A stretch of DNA of 64,000 bases from Phytoseiulus persimilis (Eukaryota > Arthropoda > Arachnida > Mesostigmata > Phytoseiidae): assembly GCA_037576195.1 (NCBI GenBank), contig CM075103.1:35052723-35116722 (forward strand), given 5' to 3'. The position numbers and the translations under genes were made by a program. Under the pieces are notes generated by a model. That model was not told the origin of the DNA. It saw only the letters and a program-made list of their open reading frames with translations, and did not search any database. This document shows positions 51,617-62,815 of the stretch, in pieces (within the stretch, counting starts at the first letter, position 1; each line of letters starts with the position of its first letter).

Positions 51617-53305
51617 CTATTGCTCAAGCCAACTTGGGGACGACGAATTTGGTGACTTGACCTTTATATTAAACTGCTTCAGGGTCGCCTCTAAGGACGA
51701 CTGGTTACCACTAAAATAAGCAGACACGGCATTGTGTAGGAGGAGCAGCTGTTTGTGCATCACTTTCACCTGAGGAGCGAAATGGGGGAAGATCCGTATT
51801 TTATGCGATTGTTCGCACCTCTCATCACTGTATGAATCAGCAAATACCCGACGAACCTTGTTTTCATGGAGAAACTTCATCTTGATTTGAACATCGCCAC
51901 GCAGGCGTTCGTATTTATCTCTCTGTGCCTCGAAACTTGCTTTTGCCTCCACAACCTGCAACACGTAAGGCAAAGACTTGGTACGTAGGCCAAACTCCCG
52001 ATTCGTGAAATTAGGACCGAGTGTTCGATTTCGATAGGATCGGAGTTTCCCTACCTTTGTGGCCTGTGCAGCTCCCCCATGGGCAGAAAGTTCTTCGAGG
52101 TCGCATCGATAAGCGTCAAACTCGAGGCGAGCGTTTTCATAATGCCGAATCGTTATCAGAGTGTCTTCTATGGTTTTGTTGCATAACGTCGATAAAGAGG
52201 AAACAAAGAAATTAAGCGCGCCTGTGGGGGAAAATCTCAATTAGAGCCTATCGAGTGAACCGGATCGAATCGGCTACCCATTCACAACACTTCCGATAAT
52301 CCTTGGGTGCACCTACTCACCGAGCAACGTCTCTCCATTCTTCGAGAGATTCTTCTGAGTTTCCGCGTTGTAAAGGAATTCTTGTTGCAGTTCAGGACTT
52401 TTCTGAGCCAAGTCCGAGAAACATTCCCCCAGAGCAGCTTGAGTCGCCACGGTATTGTAGAAGTGAGTTGTGAGTAATTTGGCGAGTCGCAGGATATTCA
52501 GATACTTTTGGTGTGTTTCACGGAGCAGTTCTATGTTTGCTTCCAACTCTCCGTCCACCGTTCGAGTCCCCTGTGGAACGATACAGTTTTACGGGCTGAA
52601 ATGCTAGGCTCCGGCTCCCGACGCCTTTTTCCGTTTTGGAAGAACAGTCATACGAACGAAAACGTGTGTCTTTGCTGAGAACCGTTCTCCGACTCGAATC
52701 GAGAACACAGCTGTATAAGTCACCGAGAACACATGGAAAAGAAAGTAGCCGCAGATGTCGGAAAAGTTTCGAACCTTGCCCATCTTCTCAGCGAGTATTT
52801 GCCGAGTGCACTTGTATGTGGACAGGCTCCACTGTTTTATTTGCTCGATTTTGCTCCTCGTTGCCGGGGAGGGTGTGAGGCTGCCGAGAGGCCCCGGCGA
52901 ACCCATATTGGTCGACACGCCGTTCGGGCCACCCCATTGCAGCGTGGTAGGCCTCTGGTTGACCCCAGCACCCGCCGACCCACCGTCCACTTCCTCTCCG
53001 GACATAGGGTTAACCTGGAACAATGATGAACTGCCTGTTGAGAGGAGTCCGACTCGAACAAAGCATTATCTGACTTCTCCATTCATGACTGTGCAACGGA
53101 ATCGCATCACAAGCAGGCTATTCATCCATTCGTTCCGAAATCCTCCCTCCAGTGCTCGCTAGGTGCCCAATTGAGATCAATTAAACACACAACTCGTGGG
53201 TTATTCGTCAAACGAAATGAACTCACTTGGGTATCGAGGGCTTGCATCATCTTGAACGACCGCTCGATGTCTGGCTCAATAGCTAAGGCACTGACAGACT
53301 CGTCT
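51617..53305 (-). CDS. ARFIP: arfaptin (BAR-domain Arf/Arl/Rac effector)
   Basis: Golgi-associated BAR-domain dimer that senses membrane curvature and binds Arl1/Arf and Rac (family knowledge). Exons, transcript order: 53305-53227 (tentative edge), 53014-52775, 52570-52321, 52221-52055, 51955-51857, 51769-51617; phases join, about 328 aa seen. Before the BAR domain are the family's [18 protein letters not shown] and, across the next junction, [17 protein letters not shown]. The BAR domain has [89 protein letters not shown] and [16 protein letters not shown]. It ends PSWLEQ like human arfaptins. The N-terminal exon(s) with the start codon are not identified: an in-frame stop lies upstream of the first exon given. 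No frameshifts seen. Confidence 0.93.
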
Positions 53306-55113
53306 CTGCGTGACACACGAGAAAGCTCAAGTACACGTCGACAGTCGTCCCGAAGAGCCCCCGGAATGGGCAATGGTCAGAGTTCCGGAAGGCGAGACTC
53401 GCCCAGGAAACTTATTCGTTCCGTAAAATTCTCAATCGCTCCGCTAAAAGACGTATTATATGATAGAAAAACGCACGTTCGAGGGGAACGCTTTTCCTAG
53501 CATATCTGGCTCTACGACCGATTCAGACGCTGTGTGAATAACCTTCGACGAGCTCGAGAGTTCATGCAAGGGAAACGTTTCGAGAGAACGCTCGCTCCTC
53601 ATGAGAAGGAGCATTGCTCAGTTGAATCCATTCGGATCCGATCTTGCAGGAACGTCCGGAGGACTATCTGACAGCTAGCGTGTCAGATGAGCCGACTCGC
53701 GAGGATCGCAAGCCTCGAGCGGGACCCCGCTCCGCTATGCGATAAACGATAGCGTGCGAATGAATTGTCTCCTGGTAGCGGAAAATGAGAGAAATCACTA
53801 TTCATCAGCGGCACGAACCTGCATCGGAGCTCGGCGAACTTGACAAGCAGCAATCCCCAATCAATGCACGGGAGTCCTGGCTGAAACAATGGGTGGATTC
53901 CCTATTTCTACGGCTCCCAGCTCCTATCGTCCTATCGCTGGTGTTTCCGACTGGTTCTCAACATCAGACATGTCCGTCCCCCATGCCGTTCTTTTCAGTC
54001 GCAGGAATGGAGATTCTTCTTACCACACTGAGTACATTGGAAGTGGTCTACGCGAAGGAGGAGAGCCCTCAAAACAATGTTTATGCTGATCTTTGCTTGG
54101 GGTTCGTCGACTCGGGTCGGCTGTGGCTGCTGCCAGGGGGATCCGCAATGAGTCATCAGCAGAGCTCTCCTAATAGCGGAGTGTTCCAAATCAGGAATTG
54201 GGTCTGAAACCTTGGTAAAGCATTCAAGTTTTGGCATAAGGAGTTGGGAACTTCCGCCCCGGTTTTTCAGGTCGGAAATCAGATTTTTTTTATCGCAGCT
54301 TTTCCGCTCTTTTCTGAGCTTCCCGATACTGGGGAAGTCGGCTGATATTGTGACGCAGTTTCCACTATCTGCTAAAGCTCGTTCGTACGAAGTCCCACGG
54401 TCCTGGGGGCGAGGGGGGGGGAGATAGGCCGTCGCTCTCGGAGCAAGTAGGTGAACTTATTCGAGCACAAGTCGGGAGCGGGGACGGGCGAAGGTCGACG
54501 GGTTTCAAGGTGCTGGCACAGGGAATGACTGGACGCTGGGTCAAGCACAATCAGTCCGCAGAGTAAAGCGTATGCTTCAACTCTAAAGCTAGGGCTGTTG
54601 GGATGGAAGAGAGGGACGGGCGTTAGGGTCCACGATTCGACTCCACTGTGTTCGTCTCGTCGTCTCTTTTTAATTCAATCTCTCCTCTCTCGCCTTACTC
54701 TCGCTCCCTACACGTCTTGCGCACAGAGTCGCTTGCATGTGACGTAAATGTGGTCCCCGCTGACTGATCTCTGGCTAACTGCTCAGATACGGTCGTCTTT
54801 GGAGTACCTCGACTGGATGTGGCTTTCTTGAGCTTTATGACAATATTATCGCTTTGTTGTGCGAGAAGAACAACGAAGGTCGTTTCATCATTGCGTGAAT
54901 TCCCTATGCAATCGATTGCAGCACATGTGTGCAATGACCGAGCTCAGGGTTAATGATATCAGTTCTCGCTAATGTATCACTAGTTATATTAGTTCCTCAC
55001 CTACTGCAACCTAGACTTGGAAGTCATGACAGTAGGCTGGATCGCATCTGCGGCAGCTTTGCTGGCTGTTCGACTGTTGTGACGAATCATCCCTCGAATG
55101 TTCGCCGAACACA
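53306..55113. other. intergenic / 5' side of arfaptin
   Basis: Should contain the missing 5' exon and promoter of arfaptin. No other gene is supported. Confidence 0.35.
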
Positions 55114-55733
55114 TCACGGAGGGGTGAATTCGATGATTTCATGGAGCTGGTTTCTCGGGTGGGGCGACTTACGAGATTTGCAGCCCTCGGATTCTGTGGG
55201 TGTCTTCAAGTGCGACGGCCGGACAACTTCCTCCCAGCCGTCGAGTGCCACTGAAATCCCAAAACGAATGATTTCTGTTCTCCAGGAGGGGCCGGCAAGC
55301 ACCGTGTTCTGAATGAAAATGCGACTCACCTGGGAGTACTTGTCTTCCCCGGCTGACAACAATGGCGAACTGTTCAGCCGAGCACGCGAATGGGACGATG
55401 TCGGATCCGATGACAACATGAGGGACGGTCATCGCAGACGGAATGTACATGGACCGGGCGGCGGCCTTGCTCTGAGCACGCCATCATCTGCGACGCACCA
55501 TAGCCTCGGGCCTTCGACACATCCTTAGGACACGCTCTCCCTGGCGAGGCCTGCGTCTGATAACCGTGTCCACGATTGTGTTGAAGCAATGGCGTGCCCA
55601 AGGGGGGTGGGGCGACCGTGCCGGTCGTTCCGTGGTTCGGCCCAGCCAGAAGAATGGGCATGGGCGGACAGGCCCTCTCTGTCACGATGTCTTTGTCGGT
55701 CTGTGGAAATCCGGAACCTCCCGTTGACCGCAC
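55114..55733 (-). CDS. coding-like minus-strand segment, unrecognised
   Basis: Several overlapping minus-strand frames look unlike random sequence. One upstream part is Pro/Gly-rich (LLAGPNHGTTGTVAPPPLG). The part at 55471-55330 (PHVVIGSDIVPFACSAEQF) has a pyrimidine-poor AG acceptor and a good GTGAGT donor. The part at 55308-55173 (TEIIRFGISVALDGWEEVV) ends at a strong GTAAGT donor. The gap between the last two is too short for an intron, so both cannot be consecutive exons in one transcript. I cannot build a model or name a family. Confidence 0.2.
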
Positions 55734-56745
55734 AAACGGGAGAGACGTAAACGTGTTGCTGAAATATCGTTCCCCGCGCTGATCCCATACTTCTATTCAG
55801 TAGATAGTAAGACATTCGAGTTTCGACCGGTCGTTGAGTTTCCGCTCTCGTATTCATCCTCGAGCTTTGTCCGCAGCAAGTAGCGCGCGGAATCTGCTAG
55901 TGCCCGCGAGGGACAAAATGTAGTCACGCGGATCCTCGGATTCAAGTCTAACAGGGCCGCTCTGGTACACGGCGGAGATACGTGGAGAAATGAGCAGTGG
56001 GCAGTGAAGCCCGCAACAGGAGCGGCCATTTCCGAAAGAAAACCCTCCACAGAATGCTCGAACCACATTCACTCTGTTCATTCTTCCCAAGTATCGTTTT
56101 CCATATTTAGCTGTAGCTTTCTCTGAGATAATTTGAGAATAACCGGCGTTACATATGCAAATGATGAGTCTTTATTTAGGATGATGTAGCTAATATTCGC
56201 GTATCTTGTCAAGTATTGAAAAGCGAAACTTTCACAAGTTTTCCTTCCGATGTCTCTCTCTCTCTTCCGCTCCGTGAACGCTTCTAGAATTGCACAATTG
56301 GAATCCGTCACTGGAGCTGAATTCCGAAGCTGGTGAAGAGATTCGGGCTCTCCGAAGTTGGGCTGATCCGTGTTCGATGTCAGTGATATAAAGCAGCGTG
56401 CGTTCCCTTCCCAACTCCCTCAGCCGCGGCGAAACTCGTCGACCATACTTCGATTCCCAGAACTCATTGACGGAACCAACGGTTCGAGGCTCAGCGTTCC
56501 CTAGTCTAAGCTTAGCTTTGCGTGTGAAAAGCGCCAAGATATTTGCTCTTGTTATCATGCGAACAGCAACAATGATCGATCGGATGCATATTGGACGATG
56601 TATTAGTAGAGGCGTTTATGCCACTAGCGGCGTCGAAACTTACTCGCGGGCCATGCTCACCGAAGAGCGATTCTTGGCTCGGAGCTTTGCAACGCTCTGT
56701 TCGGCAAGATTCGCGCGCTCGTCGGCATCCTCGAGCTCTTGTTGC
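55734..56745. other. intergenic
   Basis: Nothing gene-like that I can support. Confidence 0.4.
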
Positions 56746-56823
56746 GTCACCGACACGACTCTCGTGGGGATGCGGATGATCTGGAGGAAGCGATCCATGA
56801 TCTTGGCTTCTTCCTCCTTCGTT
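56598..56823 (-). pseudogene. partial copy of the insulin-like-peptide C-terminal exon
   Basis: On the minus strand 56823-56746 is nearly identical (about three differences in 78 bp) to 59958-59881 in the insulin-like peptide gene, and encodes the same EEEAKIMDRFLQI-IRIPTRVVSVT stretch. After this the copy stays open with QQELEDADERANLAEQSVAK and stops in the ARE-stop region near 56650. Upstream, where the A chain should be, the sequence is 45-bp minisatellite instead, so no insulin A chain is present. It is either a truncated paralog or a captured fragment. The exact 3' limit is uncertain. Confidence 0.6.
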
Positions 56824-56824
56824 A

Positions 56825-57626
56825 GCCTCGGAATCTACCCTCGAGACTTGGAAGAGTATGGTCAGATTAATCCCGGAATCACCCCTCCAAATTTGGTTAG
56901 GAATGGTCAGATGGGTCTTGGAATCACCCCTCCAGGTTTTGAGAAGTACGATCAGATTGGCCTCGGAATCAACCCTCCAGACTAAGAAAAGTATGTTCAG
57001 ATTGATCCCGGAGTCACCCATCCAGACTCAAAAGAGTATGGTTAGATTGGTGTCGGAATCACCCCTCCAGACTTGGGTGAGGATGGTCAGATCGTTTCTG
57101 GGATCACCCCTCCAGACTTGGGTGAGGATGGTCAGATTGTTTCCGGAATCACCCCTCCAGACTTGGGGGAGGATGGTCAGATTGGCTCCGGAATCATCGC
57201 TCCAGAATTGGGTGAGGATGGCCAGATTGTTCCCGAAATCACCCCTCCAGACTCAAAAGAGTGTGGTTAGATTTGTGTCGGGATCACGCCTCCAGACTTT
57301 GGGGAGGATGGTCAGATTGGTCTCGGAATCACGCCTCCAGACTTGGAAAAGTATGGTCAGATTGGTCTCGGAATCATCGCTCCAGAATTGGGTGAGGATG
57401 GTCAGATTGTTCCCGAAATCACCCCTCCAGACTCAAAAGAGTGTGGTTAGATTTGTGTCGGGATCACCCCTCCAGCTTTAGAGGAGCATGGTTACATTGG
57501 TCTCGGAATAACCTCTCCAGGTTTCGAGAAGTATGGTCAGGTTGGTCCCGGAATCACCCCTCCAGAGCTGGAAAAGTAGGGTCAGGTTGGTCCCAGGATA
57601 ACCCCTTCAGACCTGGAAAAGCGTGG
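56825..57626 (+). repeat. 45-bp minisatellite array 2
   Basis: About 17 tandem units around TGGTCAGATTGGTCTCGGAA. Read in one frame they give 15-residue repeats of the type GQIGLGITPPDLEKY, interrupted by stops. A variant block encoding GSGIIAPELGEDGQIVPEI and ending at DSKECG-stop occurs twice here (second copy partly changed) and again at about 62925-63011, showing higher-order duplication between arrays. Confidence 0.93.
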
Positions 57627-57871
57627 TCTCGAGGGGGGCCCTACTGATGAGTCTATTGAGGACAAACAAACGAACAAACATGCATACAAACAAACAAACA
57701 AACAGACCCCGGATTTTTGTATAAATAGATGGGCCCGAAGACGCGGAGGCTCCACCATCGCCGAGCTCAGCACGACTCGAGGTCGAGTCCCGATTGCTCT
57801 CAGGCCCTTGATCCGCCACTGGACCTCCTGCGTTACCACTCGGGGGTGGTACCACAAGCACGAAGCGTGGA
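57612..57871 (+). repeat. array-tail module, copy 1
   Basis: A ~260-bp non-tandem sequence follows array 2 directly. It starts at GCGTGGTCTCGAGGGGGGCC, contains an (ACAA)n-type microsatellite and ends at GAAGCGTGGAG. A nearly identical module follows array 4 at 63748-64000. No coding capacity seen. Confidence 0.9.
57661..57708. repeat. (ACAA)n microsatellite in the tail module
   Basis: Runs of ACAA/ACAAACAA, slightly longer than in the second copy of the module near 63795-63832. Confidence 0.85.
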
Positions 57872-59661
57872 GACCGATCAGAGCACCCGGCTTACTTGTA
57901 GATTCATACCCAGGCTGTTTACCCTTAGGTGGATTTTCCCCGAACGGTTTACCGCCTCTCGCTCAGTGATTCTATTCAAAGTTGGCTCGATCCGAGTGTA
58001 TGCGTACTCCCAAGAAGAGATTCCACCCGCGGCACCGAGTGAGTCAATTCTGGAAATTCCGATCATGTATGTGCACCGCTATGAGAGACGTATCACAATT
58101 GCGAAATCGAGACACCAACTACCCGCAGAGCTCTCGAGAGACCGATCGAAGAGAAAATCGACGAGCTCCCTCCCGAAGCTCACACGATCATGGTTATGGT
58201 TGGGTACCTAGCACGACTGCATTCACGACTGTCTCATGGAATAAACTCGAACGGATCATCACGCAAGTCATGACTCGGTATAGCTGAGAGTTCGACGACG
58301 CGGTACCCTGTCTCGAATAACGATCCGATAAATATCGTTCTTCTGTGATTCTCTCAATCCACGTCACTCCCTCGAACAAATCCTGAAGACACTACGTCCG
58401 ATGGGGGCCACCGCCTCTGAAGAGCGCCGGAACAGTCGAGTTAATCAAATCGAGGGGAACCGAGAGAGGAAGACTCTCAATGAACGGTACTGGAGACTGT
58501 CCGAGAAATCGACGAACACACATCAATCCATGGACCTATGTGTAGATGCCTGCACAGATCGATGAATCATGCAACATTGCAAAGAGAACTGATGAACTCA
58601 GCCATCAGGGACTCATCTATCCATATTCTCACATGCATTGATGGGAGGAAACTTCTTGGCTCTACTGATACCTGTCAGTTTTTTTCAGATCAAGCCGAGA
58701 TGCTAATATTCCAGCATCATCTAGGGTCCCACGAGCGTAGAGACACTCAACGTGTCAGCAAAACCGGGAGAGAATAGCGTGGGTTCCAAGGAGAAGCCGA
58801 CTTGACTTCGAGACGGATTCCTTCCATGTGAAATCTGGCGTGATTGCACTGGCATTGCGGATACTTTTCTCAGTCGTGATACTTCTAAGCAGAGCCATCT
58901 CTTTCCTGTTTGCCATACCGAGGTTTTTCGGGGGAACTCGCGGGAACGCGAGGACACGATCATTACTGGAAACTTGAAGCTGGGAATCTCAGTCTGTGGA
59001 GGAGCCAGAGACGGAAGAGATAGTTTGTTCCGTTCGTGGAGGTTAGGTCTTCCTCGTAGAGGTTATCGTGGTTCTCAAAACTTCGATCTCTCTTGACCAT
59101 CAAGAGATCCACGAGCTGTTTTGGCAATCCCTCGAATACTCACTACCCGGTCGGGAATACCTATATCGGAATTCAGCTCCGTGGACTCGATGAGTCCGAG
59201 CGAACTTTCCGGTACCGGTTCACCTCTCAGTGAGATGCACATTCGGTTGTTCACCACAATTTGATTTATTGACATCGTAGCCGAAAAAATCGGACGCTTT
59301 CGAGCTTTCCAGCGGCGTCGTCGATCGTTACTTCCGACGATCCGCCGCCCCTCGAGAATGTCAACCGTTTGTTTGAATTCGCTCCAACATGAGATTCTGG
59401 ATTTGAATTCATCTTGAAATCAACCTATATCACAGAGGAATCACTCTCTGGCCAGGCTCTGGCATAGAAACAGAGATACAATTGAAAGAATTGAGTTACC
59501 TATCCTATAATACCTAACCTACAATAATTCACCCGCCCGCGTGTTCCCTAGCTAAATATCACATGAAACTGGATGTAAATTGAATAAATAATTTCTGAAG
59601 GCAGCCGCTTCCAATCGTGGCCTCCGAAGATGCATCTATCGAGGCAGCATCTCTCTGCGCC
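57872..59661. other. intergenic
   Basis: No supported gene. Lies downstream of the insulin-like peptide gene and may include its 3' UTR. Confidence 0.4.
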
Positions 59662-60765
59662 TCATCTAAGGAAGATGAAATCCGCCGAGTGGGCTCCGTT
59701 CGTGTTTAGCTGGCTTGGAGCGTTGACCTCATCCTCCATCTCGACGGCGTCTTCGTTCTGCAACATGATTTCCATGAGGGATTCAGCTCCTTCGCGAAAC
59801 TGTGACTCGACGGAGCCCTCTCGATTGAAACTGAGAACGCAGAGCTCACGTGTGGAATACGCACCTTAGACGCGTCCCGTGTCACCGACACGACTCTCGT
59901 GGGGATGCGGACGATCTGGAGGAAGCGATCCATGATCTTGGCTTCTTCTTCCTTCGTCGTGGGCCGAGCGCAGTACTGCAGCAGTTGCTGCAAAGAGCAC
60001 GGGCTCCGACAGCATTCGTCGACGATGCCGACTTCTCTCGGTCTGAGTCGCCGCTCGAACGAGCCCAGAGCTGCGAACGAGAATCGACGTCGGGTTACGA
60101 AAACGAAGAACACCCTCCGACGCGGAAGTTCCTCGCAAAATTCCTCGATTCCAGTCCCAGCGCTGAGAAGCGTTTGAAAACAACGTTCTCGCGACCACTC
60201 GGTCAACACCAATCTTCCCCGCGTGAAGAGGCCCTCACTGGGCGACACAGATTGGAACGAGTCACGGACCCTCGACAGTAGATCGCGTCTAACAATTGTC
60301 GCCGCCGTGCATCTGTTTCGCCTCCCGTCACCGGAGACGATACACACAGAATCCAAGGTGCTCATTTGGCCTCAGATACGTGGTGACGCTGTTGAGCTAC
60401 AAACGAGGCAATAAATGGCGTGAACATCCACCTAATTGATCCACAGGTGTAGGAGCTGTGACAGCAGTCCGCGGGAGCATTCAGCGCACCCGCTCGAGGA
60501 TTAGCTTTTTGGGACGGAATCTCCTCAGTTTCACATTTCGACCGAGTTCACGATTTGAAGACTCACCTCGTTCCGATCTCCGCTGCATTCGTTGGTTGAG
60601 GCCACCAACGAAGTTACAGAGGTTAATGGTCAGATCCGAGAGCTTCTTCCCGCACATCCGGACTCGCCGTCCCTCTGAATCCGACGCCCCGCTCCATTCC
60701 GGCAGTAGAACTTGCAGCACGCAAAGCAGCAAGCAAAGCGACCAGCGGTTACAAGTGGACGTCAT
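59662..60765 (-). CDS. insulin-like peptide precursor with C-terminal extension
   Basis: Secreted insulin-family hormone, expected to signal through an insulin receptor. Exon 1 (60765-60567) encodes a hydrophobic signal peptide (WSLCLLLCVLQVLL) and the B chain VRMCGKKLSDLTINLCN, with the CG plus 11-residue cysteine spacing. Exon 2 starts at 60070 after a good pyrimidine tract and AG; phase 1 fits. A short basic linker (ALGSFERRLRPR) acts as C-peptide. The A chain GIVDECCRSPCSLQQLLQYC (60029-59970) has perfect CC-x3-C-x8-C spacing. After it comes ARPTTKEEEAKIMDRFLQIV and more, not normal for a plain insulin. The 3' end is unresolved: either the frame runs on to a stop at 59706, or a very short intron near 59889-59831 joins an acidic last exon (59830-59662, EIMLQNEDAVEMEDEV) ending at 59662. 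Arthropod-type family member; receptor and processing are inferred. Confidence 0.88.
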
Positions 60766-61474
60766 CTTGCTGTAAGTGATAAAAAATAATGCCGTTAGTT
60801 TCGAGCGAGCACTCGGATGTGTCTCAGCGATGCTGCTCCGGGATTTTGCGGCTAGGGAGGCCAACGAGGCGGCACTCCGTATTCTTCGTAGAGCGAGGCC
60901 GCGTGAAGGCTGATCTCTGCGGACGATTTGTTCGGGCATCCGCTACGGGACGAGAAACCGCGTTTTCTCACAAACGGATTCAGCTCTTCCTCTGAGCCGC
61001 CGATCAGTGGAACTCACCCGGGAGGGTGATCCACCGGCTGCCAGCGAGCCCTGTTCTTCTACTTAGAGGCCGGTTTAGGAGGACGACGCCCCTAGCTCCT
61101 GTAGTCGGTATGAAGCGCAGTAAGACGCGAAGCTTGGAGTTGTCAAACGCGAAACTGGCTGGGCGAGGGGATTCGGCGAGAAGGAGAGGTCGTTTGTCCG
61201 CTTCACACGATCCCATGGAGGAAATGTGAAGGATTCGGCGGGTCTTGCCTTAATTGGTCCAACGACGCGGCACCATTTTGTTATCATTGTTTATATATCG
61301 CAGGGACGCACCTCCAGCCGTTATCCTTCTCTGCACCGTCTCCTCTCGGTCGTGACGTGCACCATGCCGCCTTCACTCGTCTGCCAGCAGACCGATTCCA
61401 CTATTCGCTATGGCTGGCCAGACACTACAAAATTATAGGAGAACTAGCCGGCCTTCGGGAGTCGCCACCGATTC
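60766..61474. other. 5' flank of the insulin-like peptide gene
   Basis: Holds the putative promoter. A minus-strand open frame near 61004-61216 has no family resemblance; it may be 5' UTR. Confidence 0.4.
61289..61297 (-). promoter_or_regulatory. possible TATA box of the insulin-like peptide gene
   Basis: On the minus strand TATATAAAC lies about 530 bp upstream of the insulin-like peptide start codon. It is the best core-promoter match on that side, and would require a 5' UTR of about 500 bp or a 5' UTR intron. Confidence 0.35.
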
Positions 61475-61875
61475 TCGGAATCACTGGAATCACCCCTGCA
61501 GGTTTTGGAAAGTACGGTCAGATTGGTCTCGGGATCACACCTCGAGACTTGGGAAAGTATGTTCAGGTTGATCCCGGAATCACCCCTCCAAACTTGGGAA
61601 GTAATAATCAGATTGGTCTCGGAATCACGCCTCCAGACTTGGAAAAGTATGTTCAGGTTGATCCCGGAATCACCCCTTCAGACTCAGAAGAGTATGGTTA
61701 GATTGGTGTCGGAATCACCCCTCCAGAATTGGGTGAGGATGGTCAGATTGTTCCCGGAATCACCCCTCCAGACTTGGGTGAGGATAGTCAGATTGGCCTT
61801 GGAATCACCCCTCGAGACTTGGTAAAGTATGTTCAGATTGATACCGGAGTCACCCCTCCAGACTCAAAAGAGTAG
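61475..61875 (+). repeat. 45-bp minisatellite array 3
   Basis: About nine units of the same 45-bp repeat as arrays 1, 2 and 4. It stops abruptly at the LINE fragment at about 61876. Confidence 0.92.
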
Positions 61876-62815
61876 GCGCGACAAGATCCGAGATGGGGAC
61901 GATGAGTCCGGAAGTGACGAGGAGGCCCACAAAAAGGATGAAGAGATACGCGAAGAGACGCTCAACAAGTGGCAACAATCTTGGAGCAGCTCGCTGACCG
62001 GCAGAACGACCTACGATAGCATATCGGATCTGCGAAGCTGGTACAAGCGGGAATTCGGTGAACTAACGTACCACACAACCCAAGTCCTCACAGGACACGG
62101 AGATTTCCAGAAGTACCTCCATCGCTTCAAGAAAGCTCCTAGCCCACTGTGCATCCTTTGCGATTCAGGGGCAGAAGACGATGTGGATCATACGGTCTTC
62201 ACTTGCGAAGCGCTGTCTCAGCCAAGACGAGGCTTAGAAGGAGGCTCGGTCCCAGAACTGGTCCAAAAGATGCTGCAAAATGAAGGTAAGTGGAATTTAA
62301 TCTCACGCAAAATAGGATGTATACTCAAAAAAAAGGAGAACATGCTCATGCGAAGAAACGCAGAACTAAACGGGCAAACTATGCCTGAGGTCCCGTAGGG
62401 AACCCTAGCCGCAAGACAGAACGGAGAATAGATAAACAAAAAAAAGGGAGACGAGAGCTGACTGACGAAGCGGACGGCCCTTGGTGACCCGGAAGTAATA
62501 CAATACAGGGCTTGCCCTGAGTGCCCAGTCACCAAAAGGGCGGAGGGAGGGGTTTTAGAGGACACACCTCATAACTAGGGTAACGGACGAAAGTCCTATC
62601 TCTTGTATCCGAAGAGCCAAATCGTTTCTAGAACCGAACTGAGACCCACGCTCCCCGTTCTCTTCTGCCGCTCCACACTATAATGATCCGTTCTTATCTC
62701 GCCCGGAGACAACCTAAATTGACGTCCACAATGATTAGAGTCGAAGCAACCAAATATTGTTACAAGGAACGATTCCCCACCCCGCCAAAGGAGTGAGTTT
62801 CATCCTGAGTTTCAG
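61876..62815 (+). mobile_element. 5'-truncated R1-like LINE (end of ORF2 plus 3' UTR)
   Basis: The frame from about 61876 to 62398 encodes the C-terminal end of a non-LTR retrotransposon polyprotein. It has a WQQSWSSSLTGRTTYD region, TTQVLTGHGDFQKYLHRFKK, and the terminal Cys-rich motif CILCDSGAEDDVDHTVFTC (C-x2-C-x8-H-x4-C pattern by eye). These are hallmarks of the R1/Jockey-type ORF2 C-terminus. The reverse transcriptase and endonuclease are absent, so the copy is 5' truncated and dead. The coding part is open, suggesting a young insertion. Sequence after the stop at 62398 is presumed 3' UTR; where the element ends before array 4 is not clear. It sits between two stretches of 45-bp repeats, so it probably inserted into the array. 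Confidence 0.85.

Noticed and set aside
56858-57481. Long repeat ORFs (MVRLVSESPLQTW... and GQIGLGITPPDL... types) as genuine repeat proteins
   Set aside because: They are produced by a 45-bp tandem repeat, occur in overlapping frames and on both strands, and are broken by recurrent stops.
57780-57840. Terminal inverted repeat of a DNA transposon (reverse strand CAGTGGCGGATCAAGG)
   Set aside because: It resembles ends of some hAT-like elements, but the duplicated module continues past it in both copies and I found no partner inverted repeat at the other side.
59706-60365. A single long ORF as the whole insulin precursor
   Set aside because: The upstream part of this frame has no signal peptide or B chain; the B chain lies in a separate exon and phase 1 splicing to 60070 gives a normal, short C-peptide.
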